Shown in pieces: positions 13,001 through 28,720 of a stretch of 64,000 bases of DNA. Within the stretch, counting starts at the first letter, position 1, and each line of letters begins with the position of its first letter. This DNA is from Begonia masoniana. Lineage: Eukaryota; Streptophyta; Magnoliopsida; Cucurbitales; Begoniaceae. The DNA is taken from NCBI GenBank assembly GCA_022432975.1, contig CM039509.1:29203834-29267833 (forward strand), given 5' to 3'. Both the position numbers and the translations under genes were made by a program. The notes beneath the pieces are model-generated. The model worked only from the letters and a program-made list of their open reading frames with translations. It did no database searches and was not told the DNA's origin.

Positions 13001-14481
13001 CTCTGGCTATCATCGAACAAGTGGTAGGTCGCCCGCTCAACCTATTCATTGCCTGAAAAGTGAACTCAACTTTGTTCGGGGGGCGGAAAGTCACCATCCC
13101 GGACCCGCAGTCAATTGTGGCGCAATGGTGTGCAAGCCAATCCATCTCCAAAATAAGATCATATACCTCTATACCCATAACTATTAACCGGGCATAGAGG
13201 GTATTGTTTCCCACAGAGACGACGTTGCCCTGGAAAACCTGATCAGATTGCATACTCGCTCCCGAAGGCAGCATTACTCTATACTCGCACTCTACTAACT
13301 CAGATACTAGCCCCAATCTAATCATACAAGCAGTTGAAATAAAGGAGTGCGTAGCTCCTGTATCTATCAAAGAAAATACCGGTACACCCATGACTAGAAT
13401 AGTACCTGCTATGACAGATGGTTGTTCCTCGTCGTCGACATCTCCAGGCTCAATAAATGCGAAGATCCTTGGCATAACTCTTCGCTGATCTCGGCCCTGT
13501 TGATTTCTGCCTGACTGACTTCGGTCCAACAATGGGCAATTCATGGCATAGTGGCCAACCTCTCCGCATCGGTAACAACTGTTGGTACCCACCCGACACT
13601 CACCAAAATGTTCTTTCTGGAATTTAGGACAAACAGGCTTCTGAGCAGCCCCCTGAACTTGCTTCCCTTTGCCCTGTTCATTCCCTCCTTCATGAGGTCT
13701 TTTGACGCCTCGTTGTTGTTTTCCTCTGGGTTGCCAATCCCTATTTCGTATCTGAGGCTGAATCTCCCGAAAGAAACCTTTGGCAGGCTCTCTCGGCTTA
13801 ACACATGTCAATTCAGCAGCCTCAAACTCCAGGGCTCTCGCTGCAATCTCCTCATAAGGCACATCTAGAATACCAGACACTATAATGTTCTTTCGGATCT
13901 CCCTGTTCAGTCCATCCATAAATTGTTGCACCTTTTCTTCATTATCACTGACTAGGCGCGGTGCAAACTTGGATAAAGCTTCAAACTTTCTGATATACTC
14001 TGCCACCGTACTAGTCTGTTTCAATTGTGTAAACTCAGCTCTCTTTGCCGCCATCACTGTACGGCTGAAATAATTCTCAAAGAACACGGTTTTAAACCGT
14101 TCCCACCTCATCAGAGCCACGTCCATCGTAGCCTTAACAGAATCCCACCAAAACCGGGCATCCAGTGCTAGGTGGAAAGTGACGCACTCAACCTTCTCGG
14201 CATTGTCCACTTTGGCATACGCCAACATATCCTCCATTTTTTCGAACCCACTCATCAGCAATAGAGGGGTCCGTAGATTGCCCGTCGAATATCGGAGGCC
14301 TTAGCTTTTGGAATCTCTCCATGCTTTGACCATTAGGGACGACTTTTTCCTGAGCCCTCCGATTCTCCCGAACCAAGTCCGCAATCTGTTGGGCTTGTCG
14401 ATCCATATGTTGGGATTGACGATCGAGTAAGTCTGTTAGCCTATCCATGGCATCATCTCTGGCGTCCCTACCTCGAACCAT
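10026..14481 (-). pseudogene. Gag-Pol polyprotein of element A (three lesions)
   Basis: One Gag-Pol reading frame of about 1485 codons. In order from the ATG at 14481: Gag N-terminus with Q/R-rich helix; capsid-like domain (about 14230-13800); CCHC zinc knuckle CYRCGEVGHYAMNC (about 13577-13536); aspartic protease motif DTGATHS (about 13367-13344); RT with YRELNKL and the FIDD active site (about 12359-12345); RNase H (about 11960-11630); integrase with its HHCC finger (about 11290-11110) and DDE core; and a chromodomain-like tail with LRNKEIPLVKVLWRN ending YPELF. Lesions: one extra base in the T run 14237-14242 (frameshift in Gag), a stop at 12844-12846 where relatives have Glu, and a stop near 10845-10850 where relatives have Trp. 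The protein would act in virus-like particles and then integrate cDNA, with the chromodomain probably guiding site choice. Confidence 0.93.
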
Positions 14482-14629
14482 TTTCTATCATCTCCTATAA
14501 AAGTTAAACAAATAATCCTAAGAAATCAAATTTAAATAAAGCAATTAAACGTACTTACAGTTGATGAAGGATGTCCGCGTAGTGGCTGAGCAGTCGTGCA
14601 GTCTACAGAACCGTTTTTAAAACCCGGGG

Positions 14630-14641
14630 GCTCTGATACCA
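14630..14641 (-). other. Primer binding site of element A
   Basis: The minus strand reads TGGTATCAGAGC, the usual complement of the 3' end of plant initiator tRNA-Met, four bases inside the 5' LTR. Confidence 0.9.
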
Positions 14642-14645
14642 TAAC

Positions 14646-17031
14646 TGTAACGACCATTACCCTTACCCTTTATTTTCCCGTGTAAAATTTTTCATTTTCT
14701 TATTCACTTAACGCGTATAACTGTAAACCTGACTTTTGTGCGGAAATAACACTTTAAAAATCGAAATTGAAATTGTTAACGGCGTTGGAAATTTTCTTTG
14801 AAAACTATCTAAAATTAACTTAAAAACATTAACTAAACCTTTAATTATTTAAAGAAAACAATAAAATATAAATTCTATTTTTTTTTATAAAGGCATGTTC
14901 TGCCATCTTTGGCAAAACAAGTGGCGATTGCTCATAGCGAGCAATCGCCAATAGGCGATTGGTATATTACCCAGCAATCGCCAATGGCGATCGCCAGGCA
15001 ATAGGTGGCGATTATTCGCCACCTTCTCTTGATTTCTCCAGAGAAGGGTGAACTCCCTTGGCGCTTCAAGCAGAGGGAGGGGCGATTGATCTCCTCCCTC
15101 AGGCGACTATTTGCCACTGCATGTGGATTTTGAAATCCAGAGGCTGCTTTTCTTAACCCACTTCACGCCCTGCACACACATTTATACAAATTCTCTAACT
15201 TTTCCATTCCTTTATCACTCTCCTTTTCATACATTTCACAAAAACACGTTCCTGCACAATAACACTATCACTAGCATACATTTCACCCCATACCTATTAC
15301 CCGTTCGCCGACTCAAAACACAAAGCACCTTAAAACGTCACCAATTTCTTAAAACAAATCGCGTGGATCCATCTGTAAATTTAACATATCCTACTGTTTT
15401 TAAAATCAGTAAAACATTACAAAATATGTTTAATCACCCAAAACACTTTCTATCCACTATCCAGTTTCCAACATCTTATAACGTTCTAACAAATTTCTAT
15501 CCAAAATAACCCAAATACCTATAAACGTCCCCACGGGTCAAAATGACGCTCCGATTGCCAGCGTACTCCCACGGGCCTCCTCCCTCAACATGCTCATACA
15601 TCAGGCGGAGGGACGTCTTCTTCACCTGTCTCAATGTCACCTACACCATAGAATTAAACACGTGAGCTAGAGGCTCAGTAAATCTAAGTGAATGCAAATG
15701 TATGCTATGCTATGCTCTTTCAAACTATGCATTCTTTTCATTTCATTTCATTTCTTTGTTTAGGTTTCTATGGGTCACCCGGGGCTTCACTCTCGTTAGA
15801 TATGAGTGGCACATCCTGCGATTGGATAGCCCCTCGGATCTAACCGGGGGGAAAGCATGCTTCCTACGACAGCCATGCCTGAACCACCGCCAGCGGCGTG
15901 ACTATCTCTGTGTTCAATTACATTTTTGTTAACTTTTTCCATGAAAACGTGCTTTGAAATTCATTTTGCAAGCTTGCTTAGAAAACAATGCATGGATATG
16001 CTCAATACGATGACAATAGCAGAACAATGAAAACAAAGCATCAATAATCAACGAACACTACAATTAACAGCCTAACCAAACGTAAGCTAGCTACCCGTTC
16101 TCAATACCCCACAAACAAGCATCACCAATTTCCTCGATCAACGACTATTCTCACTGTGTAGGCCTAGATGGCCAAACAAAGTCACAGAGACTTACCTTGC
16201 GTCCATCGTATACCGAGCTTCGTCCACAATTACTTGTTCACCTATAACATTTCACAATATACTTATTAAATCGAGTCTAAAATCATCAAACACAAAAATT
16301 ACTAACTCCTAACTAAAGAAAAATCTCCTAAACTCTATTTTAGTTCGTTGAGGCATTTCGTCGAGCAATTCGCGTTCGAGAATCACCACACCTCCATTAA
16401 TGGAGGTTTTTTAAGCTCCAACTTAGCCACATCTCCAATACGACTCAACAAACCGACAAACTAAGCTCCGATAATCATCAATATATCTATTGGAGGCATA
16501 AATAAGCTCAACCTATAAATTTCAAACATCGATTCACGTTTTCACGAAAACCCTAATGAACCCTATTCGTTTTAAACCTTATAAATCAATACCTAACATT
16601 CCAAAAGTGTAGAGCCTTACCTAGAGAGCGAAGACGATGAAGAAACGTGAAGAGTCGCCGGAGATTGGAAGGAAATCGTCGCCAGAAATGATGAATCATC
16701 GGAGAATAGGAGAAGAGTCGCGCCAAAGGAGGGAGAGAAAGTGGAGTTGGCATGAGTGAGGGGAAAAGAGTGATAATTTGATTTTTAATTAAAATTGGCT
16801 TGTGCATTTACCAAATCGCCCTTCCATTTGATTTCAATTTCTTCTTCCAATTGTCTCGTTATTTAACTAACGGTCCGATTCTCCAAAATTCTCATATTTT
16901 ACCACAAATTCTAATTTATTATTACGGCTTCGTTAAAACTTTCTGTTCGGAAAACGGACTTAATTTGACATATTTACAAAATTGCAATCTATATTGGAAT
17001 AAAATTAAATCCCGTAAAGCCGGGTGTTACA
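14646..17031 (-). mobile_element. Right (5') LTR of element A
   Basis: 2386 bp, the mate of 7599-9985, adjoining the primer site. It carries the intron-like module at 15641-16195 and a hairpin at 15023-15046 in which the left arm has CTCTTGA instead of CTCTGGA. Confidence 0.93.
15641..16195 (-). other. Intron-like module in LTR A (right)
   Basis: Same length (555 bp), donor (AAG|GTAAGTC) and acceptor (GGTGTAG|GTGAC) as in the left LTR. This is the 5' LTR copy, so it would lie in the transcribed leader upstream of the primer site. Confidence 0.6.
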
Positions 17032-17036
17032 CTAAT

Positions 17037-20796
<3,760 letters not shown>

Positions 20797-21357
20797 TTAT
20801 TCCATTAACTGCCGAAATAAAACTATACCTGAAACAACTGAGGGTTGACCGTTATCCTCGTACTTGTTCTGGGCAATTATCCTCGGTGTAACCTTTTTCT
20901 GATCCTTACCAGGTTTCGGGCACTCCTTGACGTAGTGGCCAATCACTCCACATCTAAAGCACCTATCTGTGCCTAATCTGTATTCTCCATAATGCTCCTT
21001 CTGGTAATTAAGACATAGAGGTCCTCGAGAAGTTCTTCGTGCGTGCTTCGGTCGGCTTCGTTCTACTTCTTTCTTGCCCTTCCGCTTCGTACCGTGGTCA
21101 TAAGGAGCAACCACCCCTTGGGCCTGTCACGACCCTAATATTGTACCCAATTTCCGTACTATATATATTTTTTTTAATCTTTACTTTAAGCGGAACCTAA
21201 ACCGAAATCGAAACCAGAATCGAAATCGGAATTGAAATCTAACTTTTAAAATAAATTAAATAAAACCTAAATTAATTAATTAAAACTTAAACTAATTGAT
21301 TTAAAAATAAGGAGAGGCGAATATTCGCCCATAAATGGGGCGAATAATCACCCCATA

Positions 21358-21419
21358 GGCGATTGCTCGCCACAGTTTGTGGCGAGCAATCGCCACACCC
21401 TCTGGATTTTTCCAGAGGG
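21358..21419 (-). repeat. Perfect 17-bp stem hairpin plus CTCTGGA hairpin in LTR J
   Basis: 21358-21394 is an inverted repeat with 17-base arms (GGCGATTGCTCGCCACA) and a 3-base loop. 21398-21419 is a second hairpin pairing CCCTCTGGA with TCCAGAGGG. Both lie in the downstream part of the LTR in element orientation. Confidence 0.9.
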
Positions 21420-22003
21420 AGGCGATTCAATCGCCAGGCTTGGCGACTATTCGCCAAGCCCTCTGCCCTGTTTCCATTTCTTCATTCTTTCATTCAATTT
21501 CTCTTACGCCAACTACACAATACAACTTATTCTTACACCCTAAACCATACAATAACATCACGACACAAACTCTCTCATATCCTCATTCTTTTCACACTTC
21601 ACCGTTCACCCAATAAACGACTCAAAACACATTTTAAAACTAAGAACATTTTCATGAAAACGAACCTGCATGGATACGTTTAAAACCTAAACAAATCCTC
21701 CTGTTTTCAATCACCATGCAGTTCCAAAATACATTCAATGAAAGACTTTTCAAACCATTATAAAACAGTTTCCAAAACATCAACATATACATATATACCT
21801 ATCAACTATCCAGAATCAAACAACCTAAATATTTCTATACCAATATCAGCCAAAAATGTCCCAAACCCTCAAAATCTATACATACTGTCCCCACGGGTCG
21901 GTAAGCCTCGACTGCGCCAGCACACCACCGCAGCCATCCCTCGTCAACTGGACTCATGCCTCAGGAGGAGGAATCTCATCCTCACATGTATCCTCGTAAT
22001 CAC

Positions 22004-22664
22004 CTACACCATACAATACACTATGAGATAAAAATCTCAGCAAGCCCTCATAAATGCAACTATATGCTATGCGTGTGAGTTCAGAAATCATGCAGCATTT
22101 TCTTTACTTTACTCTGTGGGTGTCACCGAGATCTCAACCTCCTAACCGGAGAGAGCACATCCAGCAGGCGGACTACTCTTTCCAGCTAGAAGAGGGGGGT
22201 ACACGCTTACAACACGTACAGCCGTGCCTGAGCCCCATCTCGCATGACTATAAATATGAGTGCAATAGATGTGGTATTGTGACAAGCCCCTGCGTGCCTC
22301 CACAATAGGTCAAGCCCCTCTCCAGGCCACATTGCGAGTACAGAATAGATGTGGTATTGTGACAAGCCCCTGCGTGCCTCCACAATAGGTCAAGCCCCTC
22401 TCCAGGCCACATCGCCATTTTCAAAACATTGTGCAGAAATTCATTTTCATGCTCTTTCTTTAAAACACGTGATGCATGAACAGTTCATAACAGAATTTAA
22501 ACACTCAACATACATACCATCAAGACTGTAAAACATAATCTACAAAACAATTAAACCTAACTACCCAACCAAAGCAATATAAACTAGTGCGTCACCAAAC
22601 TCCTCGAAACGATTTCGATGTACGGTGTAGGCCAATCGGACGGAAAAGAATCACGAGAACTTAC
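22004..22664 (-). other. Intron-like module in LTR J
   Basis: Donor GAG|GTAAGTT is at 22664 and acceptor GGTGTAG|GTGAT at 22004 on the minus strand, 661 bp. The donor-side arm CCTACACCGTAC pairs with GTATGGTGTAGG with a G-U pair. Confidence 0.6.
22264..22423. repeat. 80-bp tandem duplication in LTR J
   Basis: Two nearly identical 80-base copies beginning AATAGATGTGGTATTGTGAC at 22264 and 22344. This accounts for most of J's longer intron-like module compared with I and B. Confidence 0.9.
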
Positions 22665-24686
22665 CTCGCGTCCTTAGCAAATGAATTTAGCTTGACGACT
22701 CTCTTTTTGTAACTGGAAACCTAAAGCACATTAACTTCAAAATCAATATCTCCATTTATAACAACAACCTTTTGGTTACAATTATAACCAGTCCAATATA
22801 TTCAAAACAAAGCAACTACAATTAAATTCTGATTATTACTAATAGAGGGCTAATACATGCAATTAAACAGTCAATACACAATGACCATACTCCAATTGAA
22901 ACGCCTCAATACAATTAGTTTTTGAACCAAACGTCAACATGTCCAAGCCATCTAATACAACACGGAGATAAACATGTGTGGCACTTAAATGAAGTATTTC
23001 AAACTAGCACAAGTCAATCAATTGCCTTGAATCACAAAAACTCAGATTCTAGCTCAAAACATGAACCATTTTTGAAAAAATTATAACTTCCTCTACAATT
23101 GTCGAAACGGCTTGGTTCTAAAGGCCACGGTTTTCTTAAAGTATCTAATTCAACCCACAAAAATAGATTTGCAAGACAAAATCAGCAAGATGGTCAAAAT
23201 GCATCAGAACAGTGACCTGCCCGAAATTTCGCTTTACTATTTTACTCAAACTTTGAAAATTCATAACTTCTCCAATTTTTATCCGATTTCAATGATTCAA
23301 CATGTTTTGGAAACCTTATTATGTCTATTTTAACATGGAATCAACCCTTTATCCAAAATAAAATAGAATCGTGACAGAAAGACCAAAAACCGAACTGACC
23401 GCGGAAATTCTCCAGTTTTTACACAACAACTTCAAAAATTCATAACTAAATCAATTTTTAACGAAATCGAGTGATTCAAGTTGCTATGGACTCCTTAGAA
23501 TGTATACTTTCTAATGGTGAAACTCATTTATCAAAAGCTATTCACATATGCTGGCAGAAAAACTAAAACCTAAACTGCTCTGTTTTTAAATCTTTACTTT
23601 TTGTCCAACTTTGAAAATTCACCATAAATCGTACACATATCCGAATTTAATAAATCAAAATGTCATAGAATCCTTACAATGTCTAGTTTAACATAGACTT
23701 ATTCATTTATCAAAAATCAATCCCAATAAATGGCAAAAATAAAAAACCGAAGCTGCCCTAACCTTTCCCAATTTTGTACATTTAAATCTTCAACCAATAT
23801 GCATCAATTTAACAATGACCATCCAAAAATCAAGAAAATCCAAAAGAACTAACCTTGAAGCTCGAGGAGGGGTGAGGATTTCCTTTCTAAACCAAACCCT
23901 AGAGAGAGAAGTGTGCTTGTCTTCGAAATCCAACAAAGGAGGGAGGAGAAACCTGCGCTGGAGAGGAGAAAATGGCGTAGGGGAGGAAAGACTTGGGCGT
24001 GGGGAGAAGAGAAAAGGGAAAGAGGGCTTCACCCTCTTTTCTTTTTGCTGGAGGAGTATCACGTAGGGGGGGGGGGGGGAATGAAATAAAAGAGGGTGTT
24101 CTAAGAAAGCTTCTTGGATAAGCTTTGATGAGGTGTCAACACCCCATTGGTGCTTCACACCAATATCATTTTGTTCCAAAAATGTCCTCCCATCAAATAT
24201 AACTAATATTTATTCCATTTAGTTAGCCTCATTAGTCTAATTACCCCTTAAAATTGCAACTTGACTTTTAAATTCTCGAATAATATTTTCTCGCTTTATA
24301 ATTGGTAACCTTAAATTATAAAATATTATGCGCTTAAAGAAATTTATTCGTTAAATTTGTCTGGGCTTTACAGGGCCCTAGGTCTTTCTCGATTTATTAA
24401 TGTCTCCAGTTGACGAGATTGACTATCTATGTATCGGGCTTGTTGGTCAAGATATCGGGATTGCTGGGCAATGAATTTCTTAAGGTGGTCTATCGTATCG
24501 TCTCGGTCATCTCGGTTATTTTCTCGACGCACCATATTTATGTAACTCCTATAAATGTTAAAACAAACAAATCCTCTAAGAATTAGAAATCAAATAAAAC
24601 TATAAACATACTTACAGTTGATGAAGAATGTCCGCATAGTGGCTATGTAGTCGAGCAGTCAACAGAACCGTTTTTAAAACCCGGGG

Positions 24687-24698
24687 GCTCTGATACCA
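24687..24698 (-). other. Primer binding site of element I
   Basis: The minus strand reads TGGTATCAGAGC, the initiator tRNA-Met complement, five bases from the 5' LTR. Confidence 0.9.
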
Positions 24699-24703
24699 TA
24701 AAT

Positions 24704-27207
24704 TGTGACGACCCTAATACTGTACCCGATTTTCTGTACTATTTTTTTTATCTTTATATCCTAAATAAATCTCGTACGTGTGAGCGGAATTAAAACTTTT
24801 TAAATCGAGATCGAAGTCTAAGTTTATAAACCATTAACAAACTTTAAAACAATTTAAATAAAACTTAAAACAATTAATTAAAACCATTAAAAACCGTCGG
24901 CCAGCGAAACAAACAAAAATAGGGGCATAAGGGACTTTTGTCCCAAAAATGTGAGGGGCGATAAACCGGCGATCGATCGCCCCATGGCGATCACACACTG
25001 GCGATCGCTCGCCAGTTGGATCGCCCCTAGGCGATCACTTATGCCCAGCGATCGCCATTGCCTGGCGATCGCTCGGCATGCGCTCTTGAAATTCTTCGAG
25101 AGCGCAACCAAGAGGGGCGATCGATCGGCCCTTGCAAGCGATCGGTCGCCAACCCCTCTGCCTCTCCCTTTTCTTTTCCTTCCTTCTTCTTTCTTTCTCT
25201 TCCCCTGCTTCTCTATACGCCTAACACCCCTTCACCATTTCATCAACACAAACATCAAATATATGTTCAAAAATACTCACTCAGAATAAACGGCTCCAAA
25301 ACACATTTAAAACATAATCCGTTTTCGTAAAAACAAACTGCGTGGTTCGGTTTAAAAACTACAAACATTTACGTAATACCAAACATTTATAAAATACATC
25401 TTCAAAACGTTTTAAAAACTCAAATCGTAATCCTATCAACTATCAGAACAAAACACCCTAAAATGTTTCTATACAACCATCAGTCTGACAATTCTCAAAA
25501 ATCCTCAAAACACCTAACTATGAGTCCCACAGGTCAAAATACGCCTCGACTGCGCCAGTACACTCCCGCAACCATCCTCCGTTAACTGCATCACTCCTCA
25601 GGTGGAGGGATCTCGTCCTCACCTGTGTCGAAGTCACCTACACCATACAGACACCTATGAGATAAAAATCTCAGCAAGCTCTACGTAAATGTCATGCATG
25701 CTGTGCGTATGAGTTCATAAATCATGCATCATTTTCATTATCTTTACTCTGGTTGTCACCGAGATCTCAACCCCCTAACCGGAGAGGGCACATCCAGTGG
25801 TCAGACTACCCTTTCCAGCAAGAGGAGTTGGGAACACGCTTACAACACGTACAGTCGTGCCTGAGCCCCATCTCGCATGACCTGTAGCTATATGAGTACA
25901 TAATAGATGCGTTATTGTGACAAACCCCTTCGTGCCTACACAATAGATCAATAGCCCCTTTCCAGGCCGCATCGCCATTTTCTTTAAAACATTGTGCGGA
26001 AATTCATTTTCTATGCATAATTTAAAACCGTGATGCGTGAACAGTTAATGGCTTAATTTAAACATACAGCATATATACCATCAAGATTATATAAACATAA
26101 ACTATAAAACAAAACTAAACCTAACTACCCCCCCAAAGAAAATTAAACAATCACGTCATCAAAACTCCTCAAGACGACCTCGACGTACGGTGTAGGCCAA
26201 TTGGCCAGAGAAGATCACGAGAACTTACCTCGTGTCCGATGCAATCCAAGCTCCATCCACGAGCGTTCAACTAGAGCAATTTCACATTATTATCGTCAAA
26301 ACGAGTTTAAACTATTAAACGTCCAAATTTAACGAAACCTTAACTAAGGAAATTCTTTAAAGCTCTAATTTGATTCCTTGAAACACTTTTATCGAGCGTT
26401 CAACACTCGATACCTCAAAACTTCTATTAACGAGCTTTTTTGAAAACCCCTAAAATTCTCTAATTTTATTTTTTCGCAAAATCAATTTAACTTCGTCCAA
26501 CAACGTTCAATACGTTCTTTACATTCACAATCACAATAAACCTGTCAACCTTGAACCCTAAATCATGATTTTCACAAACCCTAAACAAAACTCTAATCAT
26601 TTATAACTTCACAAAACTAAGAACTAAGGCCAGGAGACGTTAGAGACTTACTTAGAATCGAGTTTGGGGAAGAAATTGCGAAGAAAACGAGTCGAATGGA
26701 GATCGTTGGTTGTTAGAAATGGAGATCGCCGTGGGGAACCGTCGAAGGAGGGAGAGAGATCGCAGGGGAGAGAAGATGGCGTGGAGAAGAAGAAAAAGAC
26801 AATTATTTTTTAATAGATTTTGGCTTGGTAAATTACCATTTTGCCCTTCCTTTGATTTTCTATTTGTTTCGTCCTTCGTTTCGTTAATTAACCGACGATT
26901 CGGTTCTCCAAATTTCTTTATTTCCCCAAGAGGTCCAACTTATTACTAGGGTTCTTTTAAAACTGTCCGTTCGCAAAACGGACCTCGTTTACGATTTTTA
27001 CTAAAGTACCCTATATATTACGATTAACGTAATTCTCGTAAAATTAGCGTTACGACCCCTAAAATTCCCGAAATTTTCTTAAAATCCGCATTAATTATTA
27101 GGATTCCTGTAACGCTTTCCATTCATAAAACGGACTTGATTTGACATATTTATGAAAATGTCATTATCTATTTAATTTACAAATCCCGAAAAAAGCCGGG
27201 TGTTACA
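24704..27207 (-). mobile_element. Right (5') LTR of element I
   Basis: 2504 bp, the mate of 4830-7314. The palindrome region is shorter than in the left LTR, and the left LTR lacks a stretch of about 80 bases present here (25345-25420). Confidence 0.93.
25638..26228 (-). other. Intron-like module in LTR I (right)
   Basis: 591 bp. Donor GAG|GTAAGTT is at 26228 and acceptor GGTGTAG|GTGAC at 25638. The donor-side arm CCTACACCGTAC pairs with GTATGGTGTAGG along 12 bases with one G-U pair. Confidence 0.62.
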
Positions 27208-27212
27208 CCCTC

Positions 27213-28720
27213 TATCCTTGGTTATTGCATACAGGGCAAGCCGGTTATTGAGGGTGACGTGGCTCAGGTTGTAATTAAAAGGAAAATTAGTAAAGTCCCA
27301 AACTTTAAATCATCTTCCTACTTATTACCTGTTTTTCTTTTGTAGGTATAATTTATGGAAGAAATGCACAAGGAGCACTTGAAGGATTCGCCACTCGGCC
27401 CATGGGAATTTGTCTTCCCGGACTATTAATTTGTAATTTTATTTTTCAAACTTATTTGACATACATTCGCCTTTATTGTATGGATTATATATTTGTATAT
27501 CATGCATTAGATTGTGTGGTTAGGGTTAGATGTATGATGGTGGATTATGGGTGGAAGAAATTCAACCAATTATTCAAAGGAAGAAGACATCAACATAAGG
27601 GAGCCCAAAGGAAGCTTTGGCCCAATGAGGAACCCACATTTAAAGGTATGAAAATACAGGTATAATTGTTAGTGGGTGCAAGGATTGATGACATGGCCAA
27701 AATTTGACCATTGATTAAGCAAAAGGGTGCGGGCAGCAACCAGATCGGGCAGGCGCGCGCGGGGGCAGTAAGCAATCCAAAGGGATGGAGCGCGGGCTGG
27801 AGCCACAGATTGCGCGCAGCGAGCAGCTCCTGGCCGTTGATCGTTGGCGCGCACAGATCAACATCCTTGCCACTGGATGGCACGCTCCGGGTTGCATCAG
27901 GGCCGGCCACCTGGCGCGCAGCGAGCAGCTGCTGGCCTTCGATCAGGCGCGCGCAGATTACACCACAGCCGTTGGATGGTGCGCCCACAGATCCAGCCAC
28001 CTTGTCCATCGATCAACCTTCAATCCAAGGGTCCTCCTTCACTCTTGCCAAACCCTAATCCATTCTAGGAACTCTATAAAAGCATGGCATTGGTGAATTT
28101 TTTACAACTTTTTGCCAATTTATAAAATATCCCTTTTTGCTTCTTTGAGGTGGTTAGCCTTTGAGAGATTTTCTTGGTTCTTTGAACCAAGTGGAGTAGC
28201 CCTCCATTGTTAGCCTAGCCTTCGAGTTGCTAGGTTAACTCTTAGCTTTTCCTTTGCCTCTCCATTAGGAGTAGGAGTTGAGGAAGAAAACCTAGGCCTA
28301 CGGTGGTCGTTTTTCCTCCGGGAAAATCGTTCACTTGAGAGCTTAAACCGTAAGATCGCTCTACGAGTCCGGCAAGGGTATTTCCTTTACTTTCTTGCCA
28401 TCACTTTTCACACTTAACACCTTTCATTTTTCGGTTTCATCATCACACACATTCACCTTACTTTATTGCTATTTTCTTAATTTTTATTGCATTTCTTCTC
28501 CTCGGCCATATCTTCTTCTCTTCATCCCTTTTCTTTTATTTTTCTTCATGTTTCATACCTTCATCTTGCATACATCCCTCATCCATCAATAGCACACACC
28601 CTCCCCTCATAATTTTCTTTTCATTTTATTGTTATATTAGCCTCATTTTCAGCCATTTACACTACCACACAACCAAGCACTGTTCTTGAATATTTTGTGG
28701 GTTTGAACACAACCCTTTTC
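27213..28720 (+). other. Possible decayed LTR or promoter-bearing repeat
   Basis: No protein domain is recognised. A TATA-like CTATAAAAGC lies at about 28075-28084 and is followed by pyrimidine-rich leader-like sequence. GC-rich 27812-28010 contains two copies, 102 bases apart, of a GCGCGCAGCGAGCAGCT motif and several GCCGTTGGAT/GATC motifs of the kind common in plant LTR promoters. I could not find matching ends or a target duplication, so the assignment to an old LTR is tentative. Overlapping frames at 27590-28096 look like chance products of GC-rich repeats. Confidence 0.35.

Larger units (their letters stand above)
7599..17031 (-). mobile_element. Element A: nearly complete chromovirus (Ty3/Gypsy)
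   Basis: A full-length element of 9433 bp with two LTRs of about 2.39 kb, a primer site, a polypurine tract and gag-pol on the minus strand. It is flanked by a perfect CTAAT duplication (7594-7598 and 17032-17036) and sits in the non-coding interior of I. Over the first 500 bases the two LTRs differ at roughly 2% of positions by eye, so insertion is fairly recent. The gag-pol frame has one frameshift and two stops, so this copy is defective. Confidence 0.95.
21125..24372 (-). mobile_element. Solo LTR J (gypsy, 3.25 kb)
   Basis: It starts TGTCACGACCCTAATATTG and ends CTGGGCTTTACA, with a perfect GGGCC duplication (21120-21124 and 24373-24377). It has no interior. The first 30 bases resemble the LTRs of I and B, so it is a longer relative. 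It includes an intron-like module, a perfect 17-bp stem hairpin and an 80-bp tandem duplication. Confidence 0.92.
20797..24535 (-). pseudogene. Shortened Gag of element I (N-terminus plus zinc knuckle), split by LTR J
   Basis: An ATG at 24535 opens a Gag N-terminus (starting MVRRENNRDD, a Q/R-rich helix like those of A, B and E) that is interrupted at 24373 by solo LTR J and resumes at 21119, ending at a stop at 20797-20799. If J and one target copy are ignored, the two exon-like pieces sum to 486 bases, a multiple of three. The product would be about 161 residues, against about 470 for A's Gag. The whole capsid core between the N-terminal helix and a basic linker is absent, yet the CCHC knuckle CFRCGVIGHYVKEC (about 20970-20930) is intact. 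The stop comes where protease would begin. It may be an RNA-binding mini-Gag or simply a decayed deletion. Confidence 0.75.

Noticed and set aside
24065..24080. G-run near 24066 as a polypurine tract
   Set aside because: It lies in the middle of solo LTR J, not next to an LTR boundary; it is a simple homopolymer.
23790..24179. 129-residue minus-strand frame with a proline/serine-rich stretch in J
   Set aside because: It lies in the U3/promoter part of a solo LTR. Pyrimidine-rich LTR leader sequence gives similar S/P/L-rich frames in I, A and B.
27590..28096. Overlapping open frames in GC-rich DNA on both strands
   Set aside because: No domain, mutually overlapping, and derived from duplicated GCGCGCAGCGAGC motifs; low AT content makes chance frames likely.
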